From: Chrysomallon squamiferum
Lineage: Eukaryota > Mollusca > Gastropoda > Neomphalida > Peltospiridae
DNA: 27,500 nucleotides
NCBI GenBank assembly: GCA_012295275.1
Contig: CM022675.1
Coordinates: 5,216,276 to 5,243,775 of the forward strand
Reading direction: 5' to 3'
The notes below the pieces were generated by a model, which saw nothing but the letters and a program-made list of their open reading frames with translations, was not told the origin of the DNA and did no database searches. Made by a program: the position numbers and the translations under genes. Shown here piece after piece: positions 8,930 through 19,861 of this stretch (the first letter of the stretch is position 1; every line of letters starts with the position of its first letter).

Positions 8930-9157
8930 ATGGGAGGCCATGACCATTGTTCAGTTATTAACTGCTCCAGTCGCAGAAAAACGGGAAATAAATATCACAA
9001 ACGTTTGTGAGTAATCGCTTCACACAAAAATGAAAAATATTTTAATGTTACTGCAAACACGAGGGTTTGTTCTGCACAGTTTTTAGGTGAGAAGCCAGTG
9101 AACGACAAGAAACGTGGACTATATACCCACCCTGAATATGCGACGGGAAACACCTAG
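8930..9157 (+). pseudogene. Decayed THAP-domain fragment
   Basis: From ATG the frame reads MGGHDHCSVINCSSRRK, a C-x4-C zinc start typical of THAP DNA-binding domains. A TGA at 9008-9010 interrupts it. The same frame then continues with NTRVCSAQFLGEKPVND and YTHPEYA before TAG at 9155. The THAP signature C-x-x-H-F appears as CSAQF, with His changed to Gln. The conserved Trp and final motif are not clear. It likely comes from a THAP-bearing transposon or a host THAP gene copy. It is the only gene-like item on the plus strand in the inter-copy region. Confidence 0.6.
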
Positions 9158-10316
9158 GATATGGCGTGGGAAAATGTCACAACAAAAACAAAACCGAACG
9201 AAATTAAAGACATGGTTCAGATAACTACAGAGAACAATAGTTTCAATTATGTTCTTAATTATTCAGTCTACTGCAACTAGTTGAGTTGTTTGTTGCTTGG
9301 AGTCACAAATACTTGGTAGGGTTTGTACAAGTATGTAGGTATTTGTGTGAGTTTATGAGTAAAGGTACAATCTTCAATATAACAATTATATGTTACTCGA
9401 AAATAAATTGTTTATTTAAAGAGTTTTCTTAAGCATAGAGTATTATACTTGTGTGTATTTGTATTAATTACACCTAACAATAATTGTAATTAGACAAGGT
9501 ACTGGTTTTAGTCTATTAGGAAGTAAGCTGCTCACATTTCTTTTATAAACAAAAGATTTAATTAATCATGTTACTGTATGTTCTGTTTATTGAACACACT
9601 ATGTGGCCATGTTGTCAGTGTTCAGTCAGAGATGTGTCTGCAACAAATAAATACTCTGACTGTAAATGACATCACTACAAAGACTTGCTGAACAAACAAG
9701 TTATTGCAAATGTTTGTAGTAATCTGTGGGGGATGGGCACCTGCTACACCCTGATCTGGACTTGAATTGTTTTGAGAGGTACTTTTTCAATTGTACTGTC
9801 TGTGCGAGTATGTGTGTGTGTGTGTTTGCGTGAGTGTGTGTGTGTGTGTGTGTATAAGCATACAGGCTCCCATTCTTTTAGGTAGATGACAGGCTGGATA
9901 ACAGCATTTATATTAATATGATGTGTGTATATATATATATACACACATAGATAAAGAAAATATTATATATACATGTATATGTACACACACATAGAGAATA
10001 CACTGAAACGCACAAATACGTCCTCATTTTGACATGCGTGTATTTACAATATTGATGCATACATGTGTTTCCAGTAAAGAAATTAAATATATCCATCCGA
10101 GAAATATTTATAACTTTTCAAACTTTTGAACGCTCGTATGGAATCCCTGTGAGATGTTTTGTTTGTACTTTTTACAAGATCGTGTTTTAACCTGACCTTA
10201 TGAAAACACATGTGTACCAGAGCAGACTTTGTCCAAGTTGTTGCACTAGTTTTTAATTTGAACCATTCCACTGTAAATTTCAGTGGACCGTTTTCTACAG
10301 ACATTCTACCATCTAA
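9158..10316. other. Inter-exon region without a recognised gene
   Basis: It holds GT runs at about 9809-9853 and a TA/CA patch at 9925-9990. A 73-codon minus-strand frame at 10083-10304 has no recognisable family. Confidence 0.5.
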
Positions 10317-11119
10317 TTAGAAATACATACATGTTAGAAATATGTGCATGTTAGAAATACGTACATGTTAGAAATACGTACATGTTAGAAATATGTACAT
10401 GTTAGAAATATGTACATGTTAGAAATACATACTCGTTAGAAATATGTGCATGTTAGAAATATGTACATGTTAGAAATATGTAATGTTAGAAATACGAACG
10501 TGTTAGAAATGTGTACATGTTAGAAATATGTACATGTTAGATATACATACATGTTAGAAATACGTACATGTTAGAAATATGTACGTTAGAAATACGTACA
10601 TGTTAGAAATACATTACATGTTACGTTAGAAATACGTACATGTTAGAAATATGTACATGTTAGAAATATGTACATGTTAGAAATACGTACATGTTAGAAA
10701 TACGTACATGTTAGAAATGTGTACATGTTAGAAATATGTACATGTTAGAAATGTGTACATGTTAGAAATGTGTACATGTTAGAAATACGTACATGTTAGA
10801 AATATGTACATGTTAGAAGTATGTACATGTTAGAAGTATGTACATGTTAGAAATATGTACATGTTAGAAATACGTACATGTTAGAAATACGTACATGTTA
10901 GAAATACGTACATGTTAGAAATACGTACATGTTAGAAATACGTACATGTTAGAAATACGTACATGTTAGAAATACGTACATGTTAGAAATACGTACATGT
11001 TAGAAATACGTACATGTTAGAAATATGTACGTGTTAGAAATACGTACATGTTAGAAATGTGTACATGTTAGAAATACTTACATGTTAGAAATGTGTACAT
11101 GTTAGAAATGTGTACATTT
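10317..11119. repeat. 17-bp minisatellite, about 45 units
   Basis: The unit is GTACATGTTAGAAATAC with variants mainly at the ACGT part (ACG, ATG, GTG, ACA). A nearly uniform block spans about 10855-11030. A few units are shortened or carry a small insertion near 10480 and 10580-10625. It lies between proximal and distal exon 1, within the intron if the distal exon is used. Confidence 0.95.
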
Positions 11120-11740
11120 TAGCTGCCTAAGTTTAAAGTCTTCTACGAAGCTATTCATGTCGCCCATAACAACCTGTCTGTCACGCCCCTCAATTTGTAA
11201 ATAGACTAGTTTCAGTCTAGCTTGTCAAGGGACGCTACTCTTCGGCGGCATTCACAATAGGAATGTGAAATACATCTGTTGTCGTAAAAATGATCTCTCT
11301 CATCTAAAAAGTATTACACAAATAAAATTATACCATTTAAGGCTTCAAATCTTTTCACACGTAACCGCTGACAAGTGAAAAAAAAAGTGGAGAAATGACA
11401 AAAATGTGTATAGCATACTAACACAAATTATGTTTTATGTGTGCATTCAGGACTGAGAGTGTGAGTGAAGGTATGTGTATGATGTAATGGAGAAAGGTGA
11501 CGACAGAGGAAAGGACATAGATACAGTTAGAGACACAGACTGAGCTAGAAAGACAGATACAGACAGAGAGAGACAGAGATAGATTACATAATTAACTTAT
11601 TAGTAACTTAAAAATATAACAGTCTCTTTAGTTCTTTTCTTGTTCCATATCTCTAGACAAGACACACACACACAAACGCACACACACACACACACATAAA
11701 AATGTCCTTGATTATAACAATTAATGTAAAATGTACTTAC
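11120..11740. other. Region after the minisatellite; partly family intron 1
   Basis: 11340-11590 resembles 18750-18960 (GCTGACAAGTGAAAAAA and ACACAAATTATG landmarks), so it is family intron 1. 11120-11330 matches nothing seen elsewhere in the window. CA runs lie at 11662-11696. Confidence 0.5.
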
Positions 11741-11813
11741 TTAATATTTCTGACTGGGTAGGTGACATACAGAAGAAGAAAATAATAAAAATATTGACAA
11801 CTGTAGACAACAT
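11741..11813 (-). CDS. Distal signal-peptide exon upstream of copy A
   Basis: The coding part is 73 nt and ends in phase 1 at A|GTAAGT. It starts MLSTVVNIFIIFFFC, with a polar end (SPTQSEIL). Its phase fits exon 2 of copy A at 7542, which would make a 4.2-kb intron holding the minisatellite and the proximal exon 1. It has its own conserved upstream block. It may alternatively be the stranded first exon of a copy whose body was lost. Confidence 0.7.
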
Positions 11814-12035
11814 GGCGGATTGTACACTGAACATCTGACTTGGACCAGGAAGAAGATAACAGAGTAAAAGATAGTTGTTAGATGATAACAGGTTTTACCT
11901 TCCCTTGTTTACTTAGTTACAGAACAGTGTAGTGTATTTGTGTCATAAAAATAAAACTTGCTTTAGATAAACTCGCGCAGGACAAAATCTACGGCAAAAT
12001 AGAGTACATGACCCAATAGAAAACTAAATAAAATA
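11814..12035 (-). promoter_or_regulatory. Promoter or 5' UTR block of distal exon 1
   Basis: This is the second copy of the conserved upstream block, closer in sequence to the copy II block than to the one at 8253. It includes CTTGGACCAGGAAGAAGATAA and the ACTCGCGCA landmark. A GA-rich tract starts beyond it. Confidence 0.45.
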
Positions 12036-12119
12036 TAGTATGTGCGTTTTCGAGCGTGCGTGCGCGAGTGCGTGTGTCTGAGTGTGTGTGTGATAGATGA
12101 TCTGATAGTGTGTGTGTAA

Positions 12120-12176
12120 GAGATATGGAGAGAGAAAGAGATAGAGATAGAGAGAGAGAAAGAGAGAGAGAGAGAG

Positions 12177-12232
<56 letters not shown>

Positions 12233-12485
12233 TAGAGGAAGAGATATATAGAGAGAGAGGTAGAGACAGAGATAGAGAGAGAGGTAGAGAAAGAGAGATA
12301 GAGAGACAGGTAGAGAGAGAGATAGACAGAGGTAGAGAGGGATAGAGATAGAGAGATAGAGAGAAAGGTAGAGAGAGAGAGATAGAGAGGTAGAGAGACA
12401 GAGATAGAAAGAGAGTTAGAGAGAGATACAGACAAAAAATAGAGAGACAGACAGAGAAAATTAGAAACAGAGAGAGGCAGACAGA
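12120..12485. repeat. GA-rich tract upstream of distal exon 1
   Basis: A pure GA run at about 12181-12230 lies in a longer mixture of GAGATA and GGTAGA units. It matches in place the tract at 19625-19830 upstream of copy II. Confidence 0.9.
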
Positions 12486-12673
12486 AAGAAAAAAATTATC
12501 TAAACACATTTCCAAATATTACATTTACCTCTCTCTCTCTTTATTTCTCTAGATACAAGGTTTTTTCTTTTCTTTATTAATTAAAAATCGAAACAAACAC
12601 AAAAAACGGACAAGTTTTATTATTCTAAATTTTATTTTTTCACAAAGTTTAATATAATTTCTCAGGAGCATCT

Positions 12674-12674
12674 A

Positions 12675-12738
<64 letters not shown>
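12674..12738. repeat. TAA microsatellite in copy II 3' flank
   Basis: A run of ATA/TAA triplets is found at the same place in copy I (20106-20178), with a short version near 840 in copy A. Confidence 0.93.
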
Positions 12739-13000
12739 GTATATAAAAATTAAAAATAAATTAACATAGTAAAAATACAAATGTTTGAAGATTTAGTTCA
12801 ATATAAAATTGAACAAAGCATAATATTAAATTAAATAGTTAATATCTAATTTTAGTATCAAAATAAAATGTTTTTAATCAACACGTCAAATGATAATATT
12901 TTCTGAGAATAAACAATGGAAATAATTTCTTGCAGGAGAATGGCATAGAGAGGATATATATTTACCAACTATTAAATTTATAATAGGATGCATCAAATAT

Positions 13001-13006
13001 TTTATT
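13001..13006 (-). promoter_or_regulatory. Candidate polyadenylation signal of copy II
   Basis: AATAAA occurs on the minus strand about 100 nt past the family stop, in the block shared with copy I and the left relic. Confidence 0.4.
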
Positions 13007-13107
13007 GATTTGCTTTGTTATTTGATGTGAAATTAGTAGAATGAAGATAATTGGTTGATATCACTATACTGTGATTTCTAAGAATTCAAAAAATTAATTT
13101 ATAAATA

Positions 13108-13706
13108 TTAAGCAGTATTTTTATGGACATCTTCGTCTTCCAGAACGAAATAAACATTTCCATCATTTTGAGAGAAATTCACTTCTTCATCTACGTTCTC
13201 ACAGTTGATGTCGTCTGCTTTTAATGAATACTGAGATGAATTTACGTCAGTGTGGTTATATAAACTGGTATCACAGAAATTTGGAACAACGGCTTCAGTT
13301 GTGTCGTAGTCGTCGACGTTTTGTTTAAGGAAGATGGTAGTACACATTCGATGTAGTTGCTGTCGGTATTTTGCTGTCTATCGTTTCGTAAACTCCAACA
13401 TCAGCATTATGTTTAAGTTGATGACGATTTTCTTGAATCGCTTCTGCTGTTTCGTAATCTGAATCATTACTAACATTCACGTTAATATTCTGTCTGTTGT
13501 CATTGGTTAGAGGGGAACAACTCTGTTTATCAGTTTGAAATAGAGTTACTGTTCCTTGTTGAATGCCTTCGTTTATTTCAATGTAATAGGGGTCACCTGC
13601 TCCTGCCAGTGTCATGTCAGAATTTACGTAACTTGTTACAGTCTCTCTCCGTAAATCTACTTTTTGTTCTGAAGTTTTTTCTTTTGAGAAACAGAAACGT
13701 TTTGTT
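13108..13706 (-). CDS. Copy II exon 10: cytoplasmic tail, cut at 127 residues
   Basis: Translation in frame from the helix runs to TAA at 13325-13327. The last residues are SNVYYHLP, caused by a 1-nt insertion relative to copy A. Tyr sites kept are DPYYIEI, SDYETAEAI, GVYETIDSKI and VYYHL. The remainder, 13108-13324, is still open in a shifted frame and encodes the lost tail end (DYDTTEAVV, NVYFVLEDED). A segment near the start is shorter than in copy A. Confidence 0.78.
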
Positions 13707-14207
13707 CTGTAATATAATATAGAATGAAAATTGAAAATAATACATATACTTTTTATTTATTTATTTATTTGTTTATTATTTAAATATATATATACATGTC
13801 AGTGGTATCCGTATTTTCTACAATTTTTCACAAATAAATAACATAACATTAAATTATATAAATAAATGATATAGGATAATAAATAAATAGATAAATAAAT
13901 AAATAAATAAATAAATCCTGTTTCCTTACCGTTTCGTCCAGATGAAAATCAAGACAGATGTTATCATAACAACAATAACAGCAACAACACTGCCGCAAAT
14001 CAAAGCTAAAAATAATAAAAAATTAAAAATTAAAAATAATGTTCACCGTCTATTTGTTACAAAACTTTTCCACAGTTCAACAGTCGTACTTTAAAGTTAA
14101 AGAATCACGTCCTTTTATAAAAGTATTTCTAAAAGAAGCCATCAGAAACGAAAAACGCTAAAAGCACAAAAGGAACAAAAAAAAAAAATAAAAAATAATA
14201 ATAATAA

Positions 14208-14254
<47 letters not shown>

Positions 14255-14803
14255 TTATAAAATAAAATAAAAGACTAAAGAAAAAATTATTGAAAAGACC
14301 TGCATTGGTCCTGGTCTGGTTTGTCTGTTGTTTTCTTCGTTTTTCAAACAACGTTGTCGTCAAAACATTAAATTTCACTGTATTTTGTATTGTCGTTATC
14401 GTTGTTACCAGCGTGTTAAGTGTTAGTAGTGTGGTCGTTGGAACTGATGTAGTTGTTGTTTTATCTGTTAATGAAAGTTACGAATTGTTTGACAGAACAT
14501 CTTTATAGGGAACTGTTTACATTATTTTTATCACTATTATCAAAAGCTGTTATAATTATTTTTAATAGGACATGTTTGTGTGTGTTTACGTACATATCTC
14601 TTTCCGATTGTTCAAAATGTTTAATTGTTAGGTGCTTTAAAAATATGACATCAGTTTATGGAAATATAAGACTACGTTAATATATACATATGACGCCATG
14701 AATGTATGTATTCTCCATGCGTACCTACATGCATTTATATTAATATATATACATGCATATATATATGCATAAACACACACACGTCTGTGTGTGTGTGTGT
14801 GTT

Positions 14804-14843
<40 letters not shown>

Positions 14844-17475
14844 ACGCGCGCTTTTCTAAAACATTATAATAAATATGCATTTGTACCTGTATCTGTCCGT
14901 TTGTCTATACCTTTGTATATCTGTCATCCTATACGTATGTGTGTATCATATGTACATAACACATACAAAGTTGACAGATAGCTGATAATTCCGTCAAAGA
15001 ATTTCTTGGAAATTTCTGAAAAGTGTATCTGTTTCTGTACCACGCAATACTTCCATGGAAATTTGTCCAGTGTGCGTTATTCTGGTCTTAACACGGTTTC
15101 CTTTACAAGAAAAAAGAAAACAAAGGTATATATTTATATATTAGTGAAATTGTAAACGTGTATCACTTACATGTATATATGTGTGTGTGTGTATTTGTAT
15201 CTGGGTATGTGTAAGAATGATTTGAGTGTCACGTGTATGTGTGTCTGTATATATGTGTCACGTTGCCAGTGCCTAAAGTGTTCATTATCATGTCTAGGGG
15301 TTTAGTTAGTACAGATAAAAGAAACGTATCACAACTTCACAGATAACTGGGTTTTACGTTAAACAAAGACGAGATTATCTCCCTTCGTTACGAGTCTGTT
15401 CTCTTACCATCAATCCACCTCCATTCAATGTTTCGTTTCAGTCCAATCCAGTAATTTTCCCACCGTCTGTAATAACCGTTAATCAGTGTTTTCAGTTCTG
15501 ACTCTGCTGTGTCTGTCAGTTTTGACAAATTTCCACCACACTGTACTCTAGCGTCATTCCAGTCAAAGTGCTCCGTCAAAATACATATTGTGTTTCTGCA
15601 CATATTTGTCATATAGGTTTTAAAGCTTTTTTCTGAAACGTAGAACAACAGTCAGTGAAAGTTCTGTACAGATTTATACAAATCAGCTTTCGATTGTTAT
15701 TTTTTAAATGAACTAATGTTAGCATTTTGCAATTAACAAAAATAGTTTTAGTTAAAAGCACACAAATTAAAACATACAAACATATCACTCATGCATTAAA
15801 TTATATGGTGTCAAAACGGTGACACATAAAACAAAAAGAAAGAAACAAAACGAATAAAATGAACAAACACACAGAAACAAATAAACAATAGAACGAAAGA
15901 AAAAACCAAGCAAGCAATCCAGCAAACAGAGAAATAAATAAACAACATACTTGGACAAACAGCTGACGTCCACTGTGTATTACAGTCTGCAAATCGAAGG
16001 GTGATTTTGTTGTTTTCATATTTGACGTAGCCGCAGTTGCTGTTTTTACTTGTTCTGCTTTTTATATCTACAGAAACAGGCAGATCTGAAATAAAATATT
16101 TCTTTAATATAAAAACAGTGTCTGTGTGATACTACTACTACTACTACTACTATTACTACTACTACTACTATTTTTTCTTCTTCTACAACTACAACCACAA
16201 CCACAATAAACACTACTATTTCTATTGCTGCTACCACTACTAATGTAGTATTACTTCTCCTCCTTGTGTTACATCAACATCTACAGCAACAACTACTACG
16301 TTACTATTAGTACTGTTAGTTCTACAACCATTACGTCTACTACAATTTCTACTATTTATACTGCTTCTAATACTATTAGTTATACTACTGCTACTACAGC
16401 TATTGCTGCTATTCTTTCTACTACTACCATAACAAATACTGCTACTACTTCTGCTACTACTGCTACTACAACTACTACTACTACTACTACTACTACTATA
16501 CTATTGCTATTACTATTACTTCTACTACAACAGCTTCTACTAAAAACTAATTACAACACGAATTACTGCTATTACCATTGCTACGTTAAGGATCCGAAAA
16601 GAAAAGAAAAAAAAAAAAAACACAATAAAAACCCAGAAAAAGAAAGAAAAAAAGAAAAAAAAAGAAAGCTTACATTTCTGCTACCTGTATATTATCAAAA
16701 TAAAATTCTTACCTAATTCATAAACAGAAACAATGTCCGCACCACCACAGTACTCGTCATAGGTCCCAGGACAGCGTACTTTGTTTACTTTCTTGAACGT
16801 TGTATCTTTCTTAGAGTTTGTTTTATGTTGTGGAAGACTGCAGAAACATTTTCTTCCCTGCAATACGACACTATGTAATTTAACTTTTTTTTTAGTATTA
16901 ATTTTATTATTTCTTATACAGATAGAGATGAACGCAGAGATAGATAGGTAGATAAACAGAGATAGATAGATCGACAGAGAGAGATAGACAGAGAGAGAGA
17001 GAAAGAGATACAGAGAGAGACACAGGATAAGGGAGAGAGACAGAGAGAGACAGCAAGAAATTGAGAGAGAGAGAGAGACAGAGAGAGAAGGAGAGCTATC
17101 AGAGTGTTATAAATAAATCTGAAATCGTGAACTTTAATCAGAAGGCTTGTATCTCTCTTTTTAGATTTAATATATTTTTTCGTATTTTTTTTATATATCG
17201 TCCATGCACATTTTAAATTGAGATTTCTGTATTTATATTTTCAACTCTGCATTCCTTTTGAAAGAATAGATTTATCGAAGAGTTAAAAACAAAACAAAAA
17301 AACACACATACAAAAGTCACCTGTAAACCAAATCTTCTCTTTGTTGTGTTACACCTCTGGAAACATTTAAACACACTGTTGTCATCAATAGTAACAAGAC
17401 TGTTTGACACAGTTTGTGACACCAGTATATCTTCAACAAATTTAAACAGGGTTTCATTTGTTTCTGAAAAATAAA

Positions 17476-17547
<72 letters not shown>

Positions 17548-18981
17548 GTAATAATAATACCAACAACAACAATAAAAGCAACAACAACATTAATAATAAT
17601 AACAACAACAGTAATAATAATACTGATTGCAATAATCATAATAAAATAGTAGTTCTACTACTACTACTAACACTACTTTTAATAATAATAATAAGCAAAC
17701 AAACAAACGACTAAATAAATAAGTAAATAAATAAAAGCTTATGTTATGTACATTTAATTCTAGGACAACCTCTTTCCACACACAGACACAAATATTTAAT
17801 CTAATAATATAACATACCTGTCCATATCCAAGGAGTGTAAGTTTCTGTGGCACCAACCCAGTAAGTTTCATTTGGTTTCATTATTTTCCAGACATTAGAC
17901 ACAGATATAGAGTTTGTAACAAGTCTTCCTCCCTTTGACTGACAGCCAGAATAAACAGCAGACCACCACGACTGGGTCTCATTCAGTATGACGTAACTGT
18001 CTGTCATGGCGTCATCCGATACGTCACTCCAGGGACCTACGTATTGAAAAATATACTGAGCAAAAACATTTAGGGTATTACAACGAGTGATCAGCTTTTA
18101 AGTGCGTTATACTTCGACATATTAGCATCAAAACATTGTTATACTTTGTTATACATTTAACATTTTCAGTGTGATTTTACTGGAGTATACAATGACTTGT
18201 ATGTACAACGTAAACTTATAGAGATTTTATAAAGTTGATACCGTCAGTTTATTTTATGTTAAAAAAACAAAATTGCAAAATACTTAAGTCAAGTAGATAT
18301 TGTTTTCTTTTTTAAATTATTATATTCATCATCATCATCATCATCATCATAACTGATCTTGTTGTTATTTGTTTGTTTATTTATTTAATGATTTATTTAT
18401 TAAACATATTTAATTTTTATTTCTTTTTAATAATGTGCTTTAAACTTGTACGCTACAAAATAAAAAAATAAAAAATAAAAAATAAAATAAAATAAAATAG
18501 GAAGGAAACAGAAAAAAAGAAGACAAAAAAATCATATTCCAATAATTATAGATCCTCTTTTGCGCCTGAAGCTTAAGATTTCATCCAATATAGTATCTTC
18601 TGATTTTAAAATAATTATCAGTTAAATGTGTTATCTGTTTCTTTCTTTCTTTTTCTTCTTCTTAATGTTATATATATGTAAATATTATTAATTATAAATT
18701 TAATTAATTTATTTATTTTATAATTGCTTTAAAATAAAATTATAGGCGTCATACCTTTTCATCTGTAATCGCTGACAAGTGAAAAAAAAAAGTGAAGTAG
18801 TAAGAGTAAGATATCTACAAAAATGTGTGTAACATACTAACACAAATTATGTGAAAGTATGTGAATGTAATGGAGAGAGTGAAAGACAGAGAAAGGGACA
18901 CAGATTAAGATAGAGACAGAGACTGAGATAGAAAGACATATAAAGAAACAGAGAGAGAGAGAGCGAGATAGAGAGCGAGAG

Positions 18982-19068
<87 letters not shown>

Positions 19069-19227
19069 GTATATTTAGCTTATTATTAACTTAGAAATAC
19101 GTTAGTCTATTTCGTTCTTTTACGTTCGTTGATTGTAACAATTAATGTAAAATTTACTTAATATTTCTGACTTGGTAGACGTACACAAAAATAAAATAAT
19201 AAAAATATTGACAGCTGTAGACAACAT
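13108..19227 (-). CDS. Receptor copy II: CTLD/WSC/CTLD membrane receptor, ten exons, two lesions
   Basis: This is the middle copy, with exons at 19158-19227, 18036-17818, 17463-17321, 16857-16713, 16085-15951, 15632-15408, (15100-14967), 14464-14300, 14005-13930 and 13706-13108. Exons 1-6, 8 and 9 are open and join in frame. Exon 6 is the only intact N-terminal half of the second CTLD in the window. Exon 7 is decayed, being 134 nt where the family has 126 and carrying a stop. It is phase 1-1, so skipping it keeps frame. The tail exon has a 1-nt insertion that ends translation at 13325, leaving 127 tail residues. This copy is the most compact and lacks the long intron-6 array of the other two. 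It is predicted to be a surface lectin-like receptor; ligand and expression are unknown. Confidence 0.72.
13930..14005 (-). CDS. Copy II exon 9: transmembrane helix
   Basis: This exon is 76 nt, phase 1 to 2. It reads ALICGSVVAVIVVMITSVL and then IFIWTK. The inner end has Thr where A and I have Met. Confidence 0.85.
14196..14252. repeat. TAA microsatellite in copy II intron 8
   Basis: An uninterrupted TAA-type run lies between stalk and helix exons. Confidence 0.9.
14300..14464 (-). CDS. Copy II exon 8: short Thr-rich stalk
   Basis: This exon is 165 nt, phase 1-1, 55 codons, and open. It reads KTTTTSVPTTTLL, then VTTITTIQ, LTTTLFEKRRKQQTNQT and ends at a GTCTTT donor. It lacks the internal duplication seen in copy I. 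Confidence 0.78.
14779..14840. repeat. CA/GT and TA microsatellite in copy II intron 7
   Basis: A GT run is followed by a TA run of about 30 bp. Confidence 0.9.
14967..15100 (-). pseudogene. Copy II exon 7: decayed C-terminal half of second CTLD
   Basis: It aligns by position, by the GAAACC start and by a GTATGT donor with the 126-nt exon of A and I, but is 134 nt. The frame is shifted and reaches TGA, and the two final Cys are lost. The Trp-containing middle is still recognisable at DNA level (ATGGAAGTATTGCGTGG). The loss would remove the CTLD C-terminal strands unless the exon is skipped. Confidence 0.65.
15408..15632 (-). CDS. Copy II exon 6: N-terminal half of second CTLD, intact
   Basis: This exon is 225 nt, phase 1-1, and is the only intact version in the window. 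The CTLD pattern is W-N-D-A-R-V-Q-C-G-G-N-L, then SELKTLI, then NYWIGLKRN, then WRWIDG at the donor. The early Cys pair (MC and IC) suits a long-form CTLD. It serves as the reference for the lesions in A and I. Confidence 0.85.
15951..16085 (-). CDS. Copy II exon 5: C-terminal half of first CTLD
   Basis: This exon is 135 nt, phase 1-1. It has DLPVSVDIKSR, then NCGYVKYENN, then FANC and AVCP, with Cys spaced as at the end of a CTLD. The donor is A|GTATGT. Confidence 0.8.
16126..16540. repeat. Trinucleotide-rich intron 4, copy II
   Basis: ACT-type triplets with ACTACTACT blocks at both ends lie in the same intron as in A and I. The 21-bp unit is not present. Confidence 0.85.
16713..16857 (-). 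CDS. Copy II exon 4: WSC domain, second half
   Basis: This exon is 145 nt, phase 0 to 1. It starts GRKCFCSLPQHK, then has RCPGTYDEYCGGADIVSVYEL-type WSC residues (C-P-G, CGG, SVY). It is intact. Confidence 0.87.
16920..17095. repeat. GA-rich tract in copy II intron 3
   Basis: Interrupted GATAGA and GAGA units are the counterpart of the GA run in copy A intron 3. Confidence 0.85.
17321..17463 (-). CDS. Copy II exon 3: WSC domain, first half
   Basis: This exon is 143 nt, phase 1 to 0. It reads FKCFQRC then TTKRRFGLQ. The acceptor follows a run of TAA and AAAT units in intron 2. It differs from copy A by only a few residues. Confidence 0.85.
17467..17720. repeat. TAA/AAAT and triplet-rich intron 2 of copy II
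   Basis: AAAT units and then about 55 bp of TAA run beside the WSC exon 3 acceptor, followed by mixed triplets. Confidence 0.88.
17818..18036 (-). CDS. Copy II exon 2: N-terminal half of first CTLD
   Basis: This exon is 219 nt, phase 1-1. It has the same CTLD half pattern as copy I: WW, then GCQSKGGRLV, then YWVGATETY and W-I-W. It has two NET sequons (LNETQS and PNETYW), of which the first is specific to this copy. Confidence 0.85.
18037..19157 (-). other. Copy II intron 1 (1121 bp)
   Basis: It is AT-rich and shows no gene. It contains a TCA run at 18329-18350, A/T runs around 18400-18510 and a GA run at 18954-19065. Confidence 0.7.
18954..19065. repeat. GA microsatellite in copy II intron 1
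   Basis: The GA run is interrupted only by a few GC and TA pairs at its left end. Confidence 0.95.
19158..19227 (-). CDS. Copy II exon 1: signal peptide
   Basis: The coding part is 70 nt and ends in phase 1. It starts MLSTAVNIFIILFLC and is followed by a polar segment (TSTKSEIL), as in a secretion signal. The donor is A|GTAAAT. The single leftover base plus GT of exon 2 gives Ser. The ATG is preceded by the conserved upstream block. Confidence 0.8.
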
Positions 19228-19440
19228 GGCGGATTCTACAATGAACATCTGACTTGGACCAGGAAGAAGATAACAGAGTAAAAGATAGTTGCTAGGTGAC
19301 AACAGATTTTACCTTCCTTTGTTTACTTAGTTACAGAACTATTTGTGTGATAAAAATATAACTTGGTTTAGATAAACTCGCGCACGACAAAGCCTAGAGT
19401 ACAAGACCCAATAGAAAACTGAATAAAATATAGTATGTGT
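19228..19440 (-). promoter_or_regulatory. Promoter or 5' UTR block of copy II
   Basis: This is the third copy of the upstream block, slightly shorter in the middle (a loss within the ACAGTGTAGTG part). The GTTTACTTAGTTACAGAAC and ACTCGCGCA landmarks are kept. Confidence 0.45.
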
Positions 19441-19459
19441 GTGTGTTCGTGCATGTGTA

Positions 19460-19490
<31 letters not shown>

Positions 19491-19624
19491 AAGTGATAGT
19501 TAGATAGACATATAAAAACAGAGAAACGGAACAAAATGCACAAACACATTACTACTACTTCCTTCTCTCTCTGTGTCTCGCTCTGTGCGTGTGTGTTTGT
19601 ATGAGAGATAGATAGAGAGATTAA

Positions 19625-19657
19625 AAACAGAGAAACAGAGAGAGAGATAGAGAGAGA

Positions 19658-19727
<70 letters not shown>

Positions 19728-19861
19728 TAGAGAGATAGGGAGAGAGATGGAGAGACAGAGATAGAGAAAGAGATAGAGAGATAGATGAAAACAGAGAGAG
19801 AGACAGAGAGATTAAAAACAGAGAGAGACAGACAGAAATAAATGTACAAACACATTTCCCG

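Noticed and set aside
10083-10304. 73-codon minus-strand frame between the THAP fragment and the minisatellite
   Set aside because: No recognised family, no second copy in the window, no clear splice sites or promoter.
11989-12515. Ser/Leu-rich minus-strand frames (also at 19394-19855)
   Set aside because: Translation of GA/TC repeats upstream of exon 1.
16264-16716. Plus-strand 150-codon Thr-rich frame
   Set aside because: Lies in the intron 4 triplet tract of copy II and ends in A-rich sequence; no counterpart in A or I.
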